64,000 nucleotides of DNA from Actomonas sp051209155. Its GTDB lineage: Bacteria > Verrucomicrobiota > Verrucomicrobiia > Opitutales > Opitutaceae. Below the pieces are notes generated by a model, which saw only the letters and a program-made list of their open reading frames with translations, ran no database searches and had not been told where the DNA came from. This document shows, piece after piece, positions 50,496 to 58,766 of the stretch. The stretch's first letter is position 1. Each line of letters opens with the position of its first letter. Both the position numbers and the translations under genes were made by a program. Where the stretch lies: NCBI GenBank assembly GCA_051209155.1, contig JBPJGB010000001.1, one strand, 5' to 3'.

Positions 50496-52166
50496 TTAAA
50501 CGACGTTGGAAGGGTTGGTGTTCGGTGATTGGAAGGGGGCGAATTGGCAGCCTTCGACGAAGACGTCGAAGAAGTGGGGGTGGGTTTCGAGGCGGCAGTG
50601 TTCGACACGGCGGACGAGTTGCTCGAGCTCGTGGCGTTTGGTCTTGGAGAGCAGGGCGATGCAGGCGCCTTCGACGGCGGCGTTGCCGACGCGGCGGATT
50701 TTTTCGTCGGGGATGTCGGGGATGAGACCGATGCGCTTGGACGCTTCGAGGTCGAGGTGCCGGCCAAAGCCGCCGGCGAGGTAGAACACGTCCAGTTGGT
50801 CGGCGTTGATGCCGAAGTGTTCGAAGATGATCTGCAGGCCGGCGACGTTGGCGCCCTTGGCTTGGGCGAGGTTGTTGACGTCGGCTTCGGAGAAGGTGAC
50901 GCCGGGCGCGACCTCGATCGGCTCTTCGTCGAACTCAAAACGGCCGAGGCGGTTCATGCGGTCGCCGCGGACGAGTTCGCTGAGGAGGGAGACGAGGCCG
51001 GAGCCGCAGAGGCCGACCGGGGTTTCGGTTTCGCCGCCGATGACGGAGACCTCGAAGTCCTCGTCGTCGTCCATGACCACCTTTTCGATGGCGCCAGGCA
51101 GGCCGGGCATGCCGCAGCTGATCTGGCCACCCTCGAAGGCCGGACCAGCCGGGCAGGAGGCGGCGACGACGCGGTCCTTGTTGCCTAGCACCAGCTCGGT
51201 GTTGGTGCCGATGTCCATGATGGCGACGAGGCGGTCCTCGTGCTGGATGTCGGCCGCGAGCATGCAGGCGGCGGTGTCGGCGCCGACGTGGCCGCTCATG
51301 ATGGGCATGCCGTAGAGACGGGCGGCGGGGTGGACGTCGAGACCGAGCTTCTTGGCCGTGGTGGTGAGGACGGTCGAGTCACGTTTGCCCGCGGCCATCT
51401 CGTGCTCGGTGAGTGACTGGTAGGGGCTCTGGCCGATGGTGTAGACGGAGAGCCGGAAGAACATATCCCGCATGGTCGAGTTGCCGGCAATGACGACCTC
51501 GTAGATGGAGTCGGCGGGCACGGGCAGTTCGGCGATGGCGTGGTTGAGGTAACCGAGCAGGGTGCGCTGGAGGGAGCGGGTCTTGTCCTCGGTGTCGTAG
51601 GCGATGCGCGCCATGACGTCGGAGCCGCCGAAGCGCTGCGGGTTTTCGAAAGAGGTGGTGGCCACGCGTTCGCCGGTCTCAAGGTTGAGCAGGCGCAGGA
51701 CGACGGTGGTGGTGCCGATGTCGAGGGCGAGGCCGTGGGCGGGTTCGGTGACGGGACGGCGGTCGATCTCCACGCCGTCGAGCAGCACGCGTTCGCCGTC
51801 GCGCGTGACGCAGGGATCGAGCGAGAAGCCGGTGGCAGGGACGGGTAGTTCGTAGGCCTCGTTCTCCACGCGCAGGGTCCCGCGCCGCATGGTGTGGGCG
51901 TGGATCTCGGCGTCGGCAGGGGTGTCGGCGTTGATCGCGGTGCAGCAGGACAGGCGGAAACCCGCGGTCAGGTGAGCCTCGGCGGGACCGGGGGCGCTGA
52001 GGTGTTCGGCGCCCGTAGTGATCTCCATGATACACTCCTTGCACTTGCCCTGCTTGCGGCAGGACGTCGGCACGCGGATGCCGAGTTGTTCGGCATGGTC
52101 GAAGAGCGTCGCGGCGGAACCGGGCGCGACATCGACGGGCTGGGCGTTGAGGAGGAGGCGGGGCAC
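50496..52166 (-). CDS. RACo-type reductive activator of corrinoid proteins
   Basis: The 556-residue protein (GTG start) has an N-terminal 2Fe-2S ferredoxin domain with ligands Cys36, Cys42, Cys45 and Cys74 or 75 (VPTSCRKQGKCKECIMEITT, RLSCCTAIN). A linker is followed by an ASKHA-type ATPase: GLALDIGTTTVVLRLLNLET, VIAGNSTMRDMFFRL, GADTAACMLAADI, AIMDIGTNTELVLG, LCGSGLVSLLSEL and FYLAGGFGRHLDLEASKRIG. Such proteins use ATP to reduce inactive cob(II)amide to cob(I)amide in O-demethylase and acetyl-CoA pathway systems. It is the first gene of the run and its presence strongly supports corrinoid-dependent methyl transfer. The electron donor is unknown. Confidence 0.93.
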   Translation of the reverse strand: MPRLLLNAQPVDVAPGSAATLFDHAEQLGIRVPTSCRKQGKCKECIMEITTGAEHLSAPGPAEAHLTAGFRLSCCTAINADTPADAEIHAHTMRRGTLRVENEAYELPVPATGFSLDPCVTRDGERVLLDGVEIDRRPVTEPAHGLALDIGTTTVVLRLLNLETGERVATTSFENPQRFGGSDVMARIAYDTEDKTRSLQRTLLGYLNHAIAELPVPADSIYEVVIAGNSTMRDMFFRLSVYTIGQSPYQSLTEHEMAAGKRDSTVLTTTAKKLGLDVHPAARLYGMPIMSGHVGADTAACMLAADIQHEDRLVAIMDIGTNTELVLGNKDRVVAASCPAGPAFEGGQISCGMPGLPGAIEKVVMDDDEDFEVSVIGGETETPVGLCGSGLVSLLSELVRGDRMNRLGRFEFDEEPIEVAPGVTFSEADVNNLAQAKGANVAGLQIIFEHFGINADQLDVFYLAGGFGRHLDLEASKRIGLIPDIPDEKIRRVGNAAVEGACIALLSKTKRHELEQLVRRVEHCRLETHPHFFDVFVEGCQFAPFQSPNTNPSNVV

Positions 52167-52176
52167 GGGGAACTTT

Positions 52177-52285
52177 TTTCTACAGGAGGAAACGGAGGGG
52201 AGCGGAGCCGTGGGGCAGGGAGGTTTTTTTAACCACGGATGGACACGGATGGCTTCGCCTACCGGCTACGCACTGGAACGTGGTG
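52177..52285. repeat. Spacer repeat, gap 52167-52301
   Basis: TTTCTACAGGAGGAAACGGA, GAGCGGAGCCGTGGGGCAGG, a T-run, then AACCACGGATGGACACGGAT and GGCTTCGCCTACCGGCTACG. It fills the gap between mannonate dehydratase and the RACo-type gene. Confidence 0.8.
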
Positions 52286-52301
52286 GTTGGGATTTGGGGT
52301 T

Positions 52302-53399
52302 TTAGGATTTGGGATTTCCGGCGGCGTTGGCGCCGGTGAGGGTTTTGAGGCCGGCGGCCATGAAGCCGAGGGCGTAGGCCATGCCGGCGTGCCAGGGGGC
52401 GGCGCAGGACATCTGCGGAGCGTGGTCGGGGATGACGACGCCCTCGAAACCGCAGTCGTGGAGGATGCGCATGACGCGGAGGACATCGACGTCGCCGTCG
52501 TCAATGAAGGACTCCTTGTAGGTCGGGACCTTGCCGACGACGTTGCGCAGGTGAACGTAGCCGAGGCGGTGTTGGCGGGCGTAGGTTTCGACCACCTCGT
52601 AGATGTCGCCCTCCGTCATCTCAGCGAGGGAACCGACGCAGAACTCGAGGGTGTTGGCGGGGCTGGGGTTCAGGTCGATGAGGCGCTGATACATCGACGG
52701 CTGATAGACCAATCGCGGCGTGCCGCGCACGGTGGGGGTGGGCGGGTCGTCGGGGTGGGCGGCAAGTTTAACCCCGGCCTCTTCCGCGACCGGCAGGACG
52801 TCGTCCAGGAAGCGGTGGAGGCGGTCCCACAATTGCTCGTGGGTGACGGGGGGTAGGGGTTCATCCAGGTCGGCGGCCGGGTCGACGATCATGTTCCAAG
52901 CCATACCGCGGGTCATGGGCAGATCGTAGGGACCCTCCATGCCGACCGAAGGCGCACCGCCGCGGGCATAGGCGCCGGTGGTGCGGCCGGCGACGCCGGC
53001 GAGGGAAAAGTTGTAGCCCATGATCGGGATGCCGGCCTCGCCGAGGCGGCGGATCGTGGTGCGCACGTTTTCGACGTGACGGTCGCGGAGCGGGCCATCG
53101 AGCAGAATGTCGTGCCAGTGCGCGGGGTCGAAGTTTTCAATCGCCTCGAGCGTGAGCCCGGCGGCTTCGACGTCGCGGCGGATGGCAATCAACTCGTCGA
53201 CGGTCCAGAGCTCATCCGGATCACCGGCCAGGCCCCAGCCGCTATCGGTGCCGGTGGGTTGGTCCTCGGCATGGGCATGCTGGCCGCCCCGGAAATAGTC
53301 GACCAGGTGCGCGACGATGTGGGTCGCGCCGGCTTGCCGCGCGAAGGCAAAGTTTTCGCGCGTCAGCATATGCCGATAGAGGCCGAGACCGAGTTTCAT
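52302..53399 (-). CDS. uxuA: Mannonate dehydratase
   Basis: From the ATG at 53399 the protein has 365 residues. UxuA-type features are MKLGLGLYRHMLTRENFAFA, ATHIVAHLVDYFRGG, LEAIENFDPAHWHDILLDGP, IPIMGYNFSLAGVAGRT, GVKLAAHPDDPP with metal-binding His, NTLEFCVGSLAEM, LGYVHLRNVVG and PTYKESFIDDGDVDVLRVMR. The enzyme dehydrates D-mannonate to 2-keto-3-deoxygluconate, the step after fructuronate reduction in glucuronate catabolism. It lies at the head of the corrinoid gene run on the same strand, 135 bases upstream. No uxuB, uxaC or kdgK gene is in the window, so the rest of the pathway must be elsewhere. Bacterial UxuA-family members can also act on related acids. Confidence 0.9.
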   Translation of the reverse strand: MKLGLGLYRHMLTRENFAFARQAGATHIVAHLVDYFRGGQHAHAEDQPTGTDSGWGLAGDPDELWTVDELIAIRRDVEAAGLTLEAIENFDPAHWHDILLDGPLRDRHVENVRTTIRRLGEAGIPIMGYNFSLAGVAGRTTGAYARGGAPSVGMEGPYDLPMTRGMAWNMIVDPAADLDEPLPPVTHEQLWDRLHRFLDDVLPVAEEAGVKLAAHPDDPPTPTVRGTPRLVYQPSMYQRLIDLNPSPANTLEFCVGSLAEMTEGDIYEVVETYARQHRLGYVHLRNVVGKVPTYKESFIDDGDVDVLRVMRILHDCGFEGVVIPDHAPQMSCAAPWHAGMAYALGFMAAGLKTLTGANAAGNPKS

Positions 53400-53552
53400 G
53401 GTGCGGTGGAGGAATAGGGGCGGACTCTCGGGGTGGAGAGGAGACCGGATCCTAGACCGAGCGCCCGGGGCAGCTAGGCTTGTTGCGCTCAACTGTTGAT
53501 CAAGGGGCGTCGGGTGGTTCCGATGGCCGGTCCGGTGGCCGAGGGATCAGGA

Positions 53553-56057
53553 TCAGTTGCCGAGCCGGCGGTCGAGTGCCTGGCGCAAGGTCTCGGCCAG
53601 CACCTTGCGGTCGAAGGGTTTGGCCAGGAAGGTGAAGCCCTCGTCTTCGAGGTGGGAGCCGGCGGCGACCTGGCGGCTGTAGCCGCTGGTGAGCACGACC
53701 CGCAGGGCGGGATCGGCGCGACGCAGCTCGCGGCCGAGGGCGAGTCCGTCGGTGTCGCCCGGCATGACGGTGTCGGTGAAGAGCAGGTCGATGGGGCCGT
53801 CGTGTTGGGCGACACAGCGGCGCGCGGCTTCGGCGTTTTCGGCGCTGAGCACCTGGTAGCCGAGCGTGCGCAGGACGTTGCAGGTGGCGTCGCGAACGGC
53901 GGCTTCGTCCTCGACGTAGAGGATGGTCTCGCGGCCGGGGGGCGGATTGAAGGGACTGGTTGAGCTGGAGCTGCGTTGGGTGGGCGCGTCGATGAGGGGC
54001 AGGTAGACGGAGAAGGTCGTGCCCTGGCCCTCGGTGCTGTCGACATCGATCCAACCGTGGTGCTGGTGCACGATGCCGTCGGAGGAGGCGAGGCCGAGAC
54101 CAGTGCCCTTGCCGGGAGCCTTGGTGGTGTAAAACGGCTCGAAGACGTGGGCGAGCACCTCGCGGCTCATGCCGAGTCCGCTGTCGATGATGCGGAGTTG
54201 GGCAAAGCGTCCTGAGCGCTCGCCGCCGGCGGTGCTGGCAGCGGTGCCGGTCGCGGGGGAAGCGGGGCCGGAGGCCGGCAATTTCACGGCCGCGGCGATG
54301 AGTTGCAGGCGACCTCCTTCCGGCATGGCGTCCCGGGCGTTGAAGCACAGGTTGAGCACCACCTGGTCGATCATGGCGTGGTCGGCCTGCACCCAGAGCT
54401 GGTCGTCGGCTTGCCATGAAAAGTCGATGTTCTCGGGCAGGAGGCGGCGGAGGATTTGGGCCAGTTCCTCGAGGGCGGCGGGCACGTGCAGAGGCGTGAG
54501 TTTGACCGGACGGCGGCGGGCAAACATGAGCAACTGCTCGGTGAGGCGGGCGGCGCGTTTGGAAAGGCGGTGGAGCTCCGTGAGCGACTGGTTGGTTTCG
54601 CCACTGTGATGCTCGAGCTGGAGCAGCTCGATGTTCATGATCATGGCGGCGAGGATGTTGTTGAAATCGTGGGCCACGCCGCCGGCGAGTTGGCCGATGA
54701 CCGCGAGCTTGTCGGCCTGTTGCACGCGGGCCTCCAGTTGCTTGCGGTCGTTGACGTCGACGAGCGACCCGGCGAGGAGCCGGTGGCGGCCCGCGACGTT
54801 GCGCAGGGCCGAACCCCGGAGGTTGAACCAGTGGTATTCGCCATTCGCACTGGGGTAACGCAGGTCAAAATCCAGCGGGTCCGCGTCGGGTTGTTCCTGG
54901 CTGGCGAAGGCCTGATCGAGCGTGGCTCGATCATCGGCGTGAACCTGACTCCAGATGATGTCGGGGGGCTCGCGCAGCTCCTCGGGTGGATGACCGAGCA
55001 ACTCCCGAAAGCGTGGTGAGATCCAGACGAGGTTATGGTCCAGATCCCATTCCCAGAGGGCCGCCGAGGAGGCCTGCACGGCGACATCGCGGCGTTGTTC
55101 ACTGTCGCGGGCGCGGCGCTCGGCGCGACCGAGTGCCTCGAAGGTGATCGCGGGCACGAGACCGGCGAGGCTGAAGACGCCGATGCTGAAGAGCATCTCG
55201 ATGATCTTTTGGGTCGAGCTCAGGTTGCTGGAGCCGATGGCGCCCAGACCAAAGGCGTTGAACCAATGCGCCATCACCGCGGTCACGAAGATGGTGAGGG
55301 TCGCGCCGCGTGGTCCGAAACGCACCGCGCTCCAGATCACGAAGGGAAACGCCACGTAGAGCGCCTCGGTTTGCACTGGCCAACGGAAGGCGAAGGACAG
55401 CATCAGGGCCACCGCCTGGCTGCTCACCAGCAGTGCCGCCTCCAGTTTGCGCGAGGGTCGGGAAGCGATGGCCTGAACGTGGGAGCGGTTGAGCCACACG
55501 ATCAGGCCGGGGACCAGCAGGATGATTCCCAGCAGGTCGGTGCAATACCAGTTGAGCCAGCGCGCCAGCGGATCGTCCGAGGGAGCGTGCGCCTCCATCA
55601 TCAACATGCCGATGGTGGCGCAGATCGGCAGCGCGAGAATTCCGCCAAAGAGAATGATGAGGAAGAGCTCTCGCACCGATTCCAGGCGCACCCGAACACC
55701 GACCCATCGTCGCACCGCCCACGCCCCGAGCACGGCGGACAGGGTGTTGCCGGTATGGGCGATGAACATTTCGGCGAAGCTCCACGGGTCGCCGAAAAAA
55801 TTGAAGGTCATGTCGCCCAGCCAGGTGCCGATGATGATCGCGGGCCAGTGACGCGGCGGGCGGCAGAGCAGCGCGCCGAGGTAAACGCCGGCGGGCAACC
55901 AGAAGAAGATTTGCGCGGTGTTCCAGGTCGCGAAGTAGCCCGAGAACGATTCGCCGAGAAAATAGGCGAAACCGAAAAACAGTCCGCTGGCCCAGGCCGT
56001 GGCGTGCCACGGCGGCGAAGCGGGGCGCGGCGGCGAAGAGAGCGTCGAGTCAGTCAC
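53553..56057 (-). CDS. MASE1 hybrid sensor histidine kinase
   Basis: The 834-residue protein begins with a MASE1 membrane sensor of about eight helices (residues 20-310: GLFFGFAYFLGESFSGYFAT, FFWLPAGVYLGALL, NWYCTDLLGIILLVPGLIVW). A PAS domain follows (LWEWDLDHNLVWISPRFREL). Then comes a HisKA phospho-acceptor (GGVAHDFNNILAAMI near residue 460) and an HATPase (LNLCFNARDAMPEGGRL, DSGLGMSREVLAHVFEPFYT, GTGLGLA). A C-terminal receiver has ILYVEDEAAVRDATCNVLRT and Asp near 762 in DLLFTDTVMPG. No output domain is attached, so the signal must pass to another protein. The ligand of MASE1 is unknown. It stands alone, 153 bases from uxuA. Confidence 0.92.
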   Translation of the reverse strand: MTDSTLSSPPRPASPPWHATAWASGLFFGFAYFLGESFSGYFATWNTAQIFFWLPAGVYLGALLCRPPRHWPAIIIGTWLGDMTFNFFGDPWSFAEMFIAHTGNTLSAVLGAWAVRRWVGVRVRLESVRELFLIILFGGILALPICATIGMLMMEAHAPSDDPLARWLNWYCTDLLGIILLVPGLIVWLNRSHVQAIASRPSRKLEAALLVSSQAVALMLSFAFRWPVQTEALYVAFPFVIWSAVRFGPRGATLTIFVTAVMAHWFNAFGLGAIGSSNLSSTQKIIEMLFSIGVFSLAGLVPAITFEALGRAERRARDSEQRRDVAVQASSAALWEWDLDHNLVWISPRFRELLGHPPEELREPPDIIWSQVHADDRATLDQAFASQEQPDADPLDFDLRYPSANGEYHWFNLRGSALRNVAGRHRLLAGSLVDVNDRKQLEARVQQADKLAVIGQLAGGVAHDFNNILAAMIMNIELLQLEHHSGETNQSLTELHRLSKRAARLTEQLLMFARRRPVKLTPLHVPAALEELAQILRRLLPENIDFSWQADDQLWVQADHAMIDQVVLNLCFNARDAMPEGGRLQLIAAAVKLPASGPASPATGTAASTAGGERSGRFAQLRIIDSGLGMSREVLAHVFEPFYTTKAPGKGTGLGLASSDGIVHQHHGWIDVDSTEGQGTTFSVYLPLIDAPTQRSSSSTSPFNPPPGRETILYVEDEAAVRDATCNVLRTLGYQVLSAENAEAARRCVAQHDGPIDLLFTDTVMPGDTDGLALGRELRRADPALRVVLTSGYSRQVAAGSHLEDEGFTFLAKPFDRKVLAETLRQALDRRLGN

Positions 56058-56173
56058 AGGCAGTGGTGTGCTGAGGAAAAGATGGGAGGGCTCCGGCTCG
56101 CTGTCGAATGCCGATGCCGTGCCGCCTCGCTTGCGTGCGGGCGCCTATTGGTGTGTTTGAAAGCCGCGTCGCC

Positions 56174-57238
56174 ATGGATCCGCACGTCCTGCAAGCCCAC
56201 TGCCAGCGCCTCGGGGTCACCCCCGAGGTGAGTGCGCACGATTTGGAACGAGCGTGGATGCGCGCCTCGTTTGCGGCCACCCAGGCGCACGACGAAGCGG
56301 CCAAGGCGGCGGCGCGCGCGGCCTTTGAGGCGCTCAAGGCCCATGCGGCGACGCGCGAGTTGGCGGCGGCCGCGACGCGGCGGACAGAGGCGGTCCGGGC
56401 ACCCCGGCGGGCCGAGCCGGGGAGCGCGGACGCCGCCGCCTCGCCCTGGGACCTCACGCGGCGGGACAACCCATGGGTCAACGCGCTGGCCTTGCCGCTC
56501 GTCGCCCTGCTGGCGCTGGGGATCAACCACAGTCCGTTGGCTTTCTTTCTCCAGGCATTCAAAATCTGGATACACGAGTTCGGCCACGCCACGGTGAGCT
56601 GGATGGCGGGCTACAAAGCGCTGCCGCTGCCGCTCGGTTGGACCAGTTACTCCGAGACCCGCGAGCCTTTCGTGTATGGGGGCGTGCTGTTCCTGCTGGG
56701 CGTGTTCTTCGTCGCGGGCTGGCGCGAGCGGCGCATCTGGCCGGTCCTCTTGGCGCCGCCGTTGGCCGCGTTGCAATGGTGGATGACCTGGCGGGTGGAG
56801 GAGTGGCAGATCGAACAGTGGCAGGCTTGGTCGGGGGTGGGCGGGGAGTTTTACCTCAACGCCCTGATGATCGCCGCGTTCTTTCTGGATCTGCCGGAGA
56901 AGTTCCGCTGGGGCGGCCTGCGCTGGCTGTTCCTGTTCTGGGGCGCGGTCGGTTTTCTCGACACCCTCGGCTTTTGGCACGACGTTGCGCGCGGCCACGA
57001 GGATGTGCCGTGGGGATCGATGATCCACGGGGAGGGGGAAGAAGGCGGTGACATGAATCAGCTGCACGACGGCTGGGGCTGGAGTCGGCAGCGCATCGTC
57101 GCGTCCTACACCCTGCTCGGCCAACAGTGCCTGTGGGCTCTCGGTGCGGTGTGGTTGTTTTTTAACCTGCGACTGAACCGGGTGCTGCCGTGGTTGTTGG
57201 TGCGGTTGCGTGGTCCAGATGTGAACGTCGAGGATTGA
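56174..57238 (+). CDS. Membrane protein with HEFGH motif and J-like N-terminus
   Basis: From the ATG at 56174 the protein has 354 residues. Residues 5-57 (LQAHCQRLGVTPEVSAHDLE, FEALKAHAAT) follow the helical spacing of a J domain but lack the HPD motif. Then come about six membrane helices. The first is followed by IWIHEFGHATVSWMAGY with H134-E-F-G-H138, the zinc site of HExxH metallopeptidases such as M50. A later Asp ligand could be in FLDTLGFWHD (about 280), but the canonical NxxPxxxLDG of site-2 proteases is not found. It may be an inactive or distant member. No operon partner is obvious; the divergent kinase lies 116 bases away. Confidence 0.7.
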   Translation: MDPHVLQAHCQRLGVTPEVSAHDLERAWMRASFAATQAHDEAAKAAARAAFEALKAHAATRELAAAATRRTEAVRAPRRAEPGSADAAASPWDLTRRDNPWVNALALPLVALLALGINHSPLAFFLQAFKIWIHEFGHATVSWMAGYKALPLPLGWTSYSETREPFVYGGVLFLLGVFFVAGWRERRIWPVLLAPPLAALQWWMTWRVEEWQIEQWQAWSGVGGEFYLNALMIAAFFLDLPEKFRWGGLRWLFLFWGAVGFLDTLGFWHDVARGHEDVPWGSMIHGEGEEGGDMNQLHDGWGWSRQRIVASYTLLGQQCLWALGAVWLFFNLRLNRVLPWLLVRLRGPDVNVED

Positions 57239-57282
57239 TCGCCGTTGCGTGGGTCGAGCGCGGTCCGCAAGGTGGCGGACCG

Positions 57283-58671
57283 ATGAGCACTACCCCCTTC
57301 TCGCGTCGTGATTGGTTGAAAACGATGGCAGTCGGCGCGGCCGGCACGGTCTTTCTTCCCCGTGGTCTGCGGGCTGCTCCGTCCGATCAACTGCGGCTGG
57401 GCTTCATCGGCTGCGGCGGTTGGGCCCAGGCGGCGATTCAGGGGCAGGTGGAGCAGCACTACGTGGCGTTCTGCGACGTCGACGATGAGCGGGCGGCGAA
57501 GACCTACGCGGCGCATCCCGGCGTGCCGCACTATCGCGATGCGCGAGAGTTTCTCGACCGGCATGCCGGCGAGATGGATGGCGTTGTCATCACGGTGCCG
57601 GACCACGCGCACTACCCGCTGGCGATGATGGCGATGGAGGCGGGGCTGAATGTGTATTTGGAAAAACCCATGGCGACGACACCGTGGGAATGCCGGCGCA
57701 TCGCCGCGGCGTCGGCCCACACCGGCGTGTCCACCCAGCTCGGCACCCAGGGTCACTCGATGGAAGGCACGCGGCTGCTGCGCGAGTGGATCGAGAGCGG
57801 CGTGGTGGGGCCGGTGACCGACGTGTGGCTCTGGACCGACCGCACGCAGCGCAACATCTCGATCTGGTCGGAGACGCTCGCCGAACCCGAACCAGAGCGC
57901 GACACACTTGACTGGGACCGTTGGCTGATGGACCGCCCGTTCCGTCCCTACAGTTCCCGCTATGCGCCTCAACTGTGGCGCAACTGGTGGGGCTTCGGCA
58001 GCGGGGCGATCTGCGACATCGGCATGCACATGTTCGACGCGGTGCGCTTCGCGCTGGACACCGGCTTTCCGTCGCTGGTGGTGCCGGAGGTGTCGGGCGT
58101 TTCTGAATACACCATTCCGCAGTGGGCCAATGTGCGCTTTGAGTTTCCCGCCCGCGGCTCCCATCCGCCGCTCACCGTGCACTGGCGCAACGGCTGGAAA
58201 GGCGACGTGCAGAATCACCCGAGCGGGATCCCTCAGGTGCCGGACGAGGTGATCGCCGGGGCCAAGAACGGCATGGCTTTCGCCGGGCCGGAGGGGACGA
58301 TGTTCATTCCCGACATGCGGGTGAGCCGCAGCCCGAAGATTTACCCCGAGGCGCGGGCGCAGGAGGTGATGACGAACCGCCCGGCGAAGTGGTTGCCGCG
58401 GGTGAAGGGCGGGCACTTCCAGAACTGGTTCGACGCCATCCGCGCCGGCCGCAGTGGCGGCGCGGATTTCCAATACGGCGCCGCGCTCACCGAGCAGGTG
58501 TTGTTGGGCGCGCTGGCAGAACGTTCGGGCGAAAAGATCCGCTGGGACGCCGCCACGATGGCGGCGATCGACGCGCCGCGGGCGACGGCGTTTGCCCGAC
58601 CGGAGCGGCGCGATGGCGCGTGGCGGCCGTCGGGCGAGCTGGCCAAGGTGCTGGCGAAATTGCCGGACTGA
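57283..58671 (+). CDS. Gfo/Idh/MocA-family oxidoreductase, Tat-exported
   Basis: The ATG at 57283 gives 462 residues starting with a Tat signal (FSRRDWLKTMAVGAAGTVFL). An upstream in-frame extension is antisense-like and lacks the signal. The Rossmann fold starts at LRLGFIGCGGWAQAAIQGQ, and the family's EKP motif is in LNVYLEKPMATTPWECRRIA. The C-terminal domain contains GSGAICDIGMHMFDAVRFAL with the catalytic-region His. It oxidises or reduces a sugar or sugar-like substrate with NAD(P), in this subfamily often with a tightly bound cofactor in the periplasm. Substrate unknown. Two hairpins follow its stop. Confidence 0.9.
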   Translation: MSTTPFSRRDWLKTMAVGAAGTVFLPRGLRAAPSDQLRLGFIGCGGWAQAAIQGQVEQHYVAFCDVDDERAAKTYAAHPGVPHYRDAREFLDRHAGEMDGVVITVPDHAHYPLAMMAMEAGLNVYLEKPMATTPWECRRIAAASAHTGVSTQLGTQGHSMEGTRLLREWIESGVVGPVTDVWLWTDRTQRNISIWSETLAEPEPERDTLDWDRWLMDRPFRPYSSRYAPQLWRNWWGFGSGAICDIGMHMFDAVRFALDTGFPSLVVPEVSGVSEYTIPQWANVRFEFPARGSHPPLTVHWRNGWKGDVQNHPSGIPQVPDEVIAGAKNGMAFAGPEGTMFIPDMRVSRSPKIYPEARAQEVMTNRPAKWLPRVKGGHFQNWFDAIRAGRSGGADFQYGAALTEQVLLGALAERSGEKIRWDAATMAAIDAPRATAFARPERRDGAWRPSGELAKVLAKLPD

Positions 58672-58691
58672 GCGACGCGATGCAGACCGCA

Positions 58692-58760
58692 CCGGGGTCA
58701 CCGACCCCGGCACCAGCGCGGCGCGTCAGAACAACCTGTAGCCGGGGTCGGTGACCCCGG
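58692..58760. terminator. Paired hairpins between convergent genes
   Basis: CCGGGGTCACCGACCCCGG (58692-58710) and CCGGGGTCGGTGACCCCGG (58742-58760) each form an 8-bp stem with a 3-base loop, and each is the reverse complement of the other. They lie between convergent stops at 58671 and 58767. This suits bidirectional termination but also a REP-like (BIME-style) repeat pair. Confidence 0.7.
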
Positions 58761-58766
58761 TTCCGC

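Noticed and set aside
42001..53552. Cobalamin riboswitch for the corrinoid genes
   Set aside because: I looked for the B12-box-like conserved core in the gaps and ahead of uxuA and the RACo-type gene and saw none; gaps are filled by dispersed repeats.
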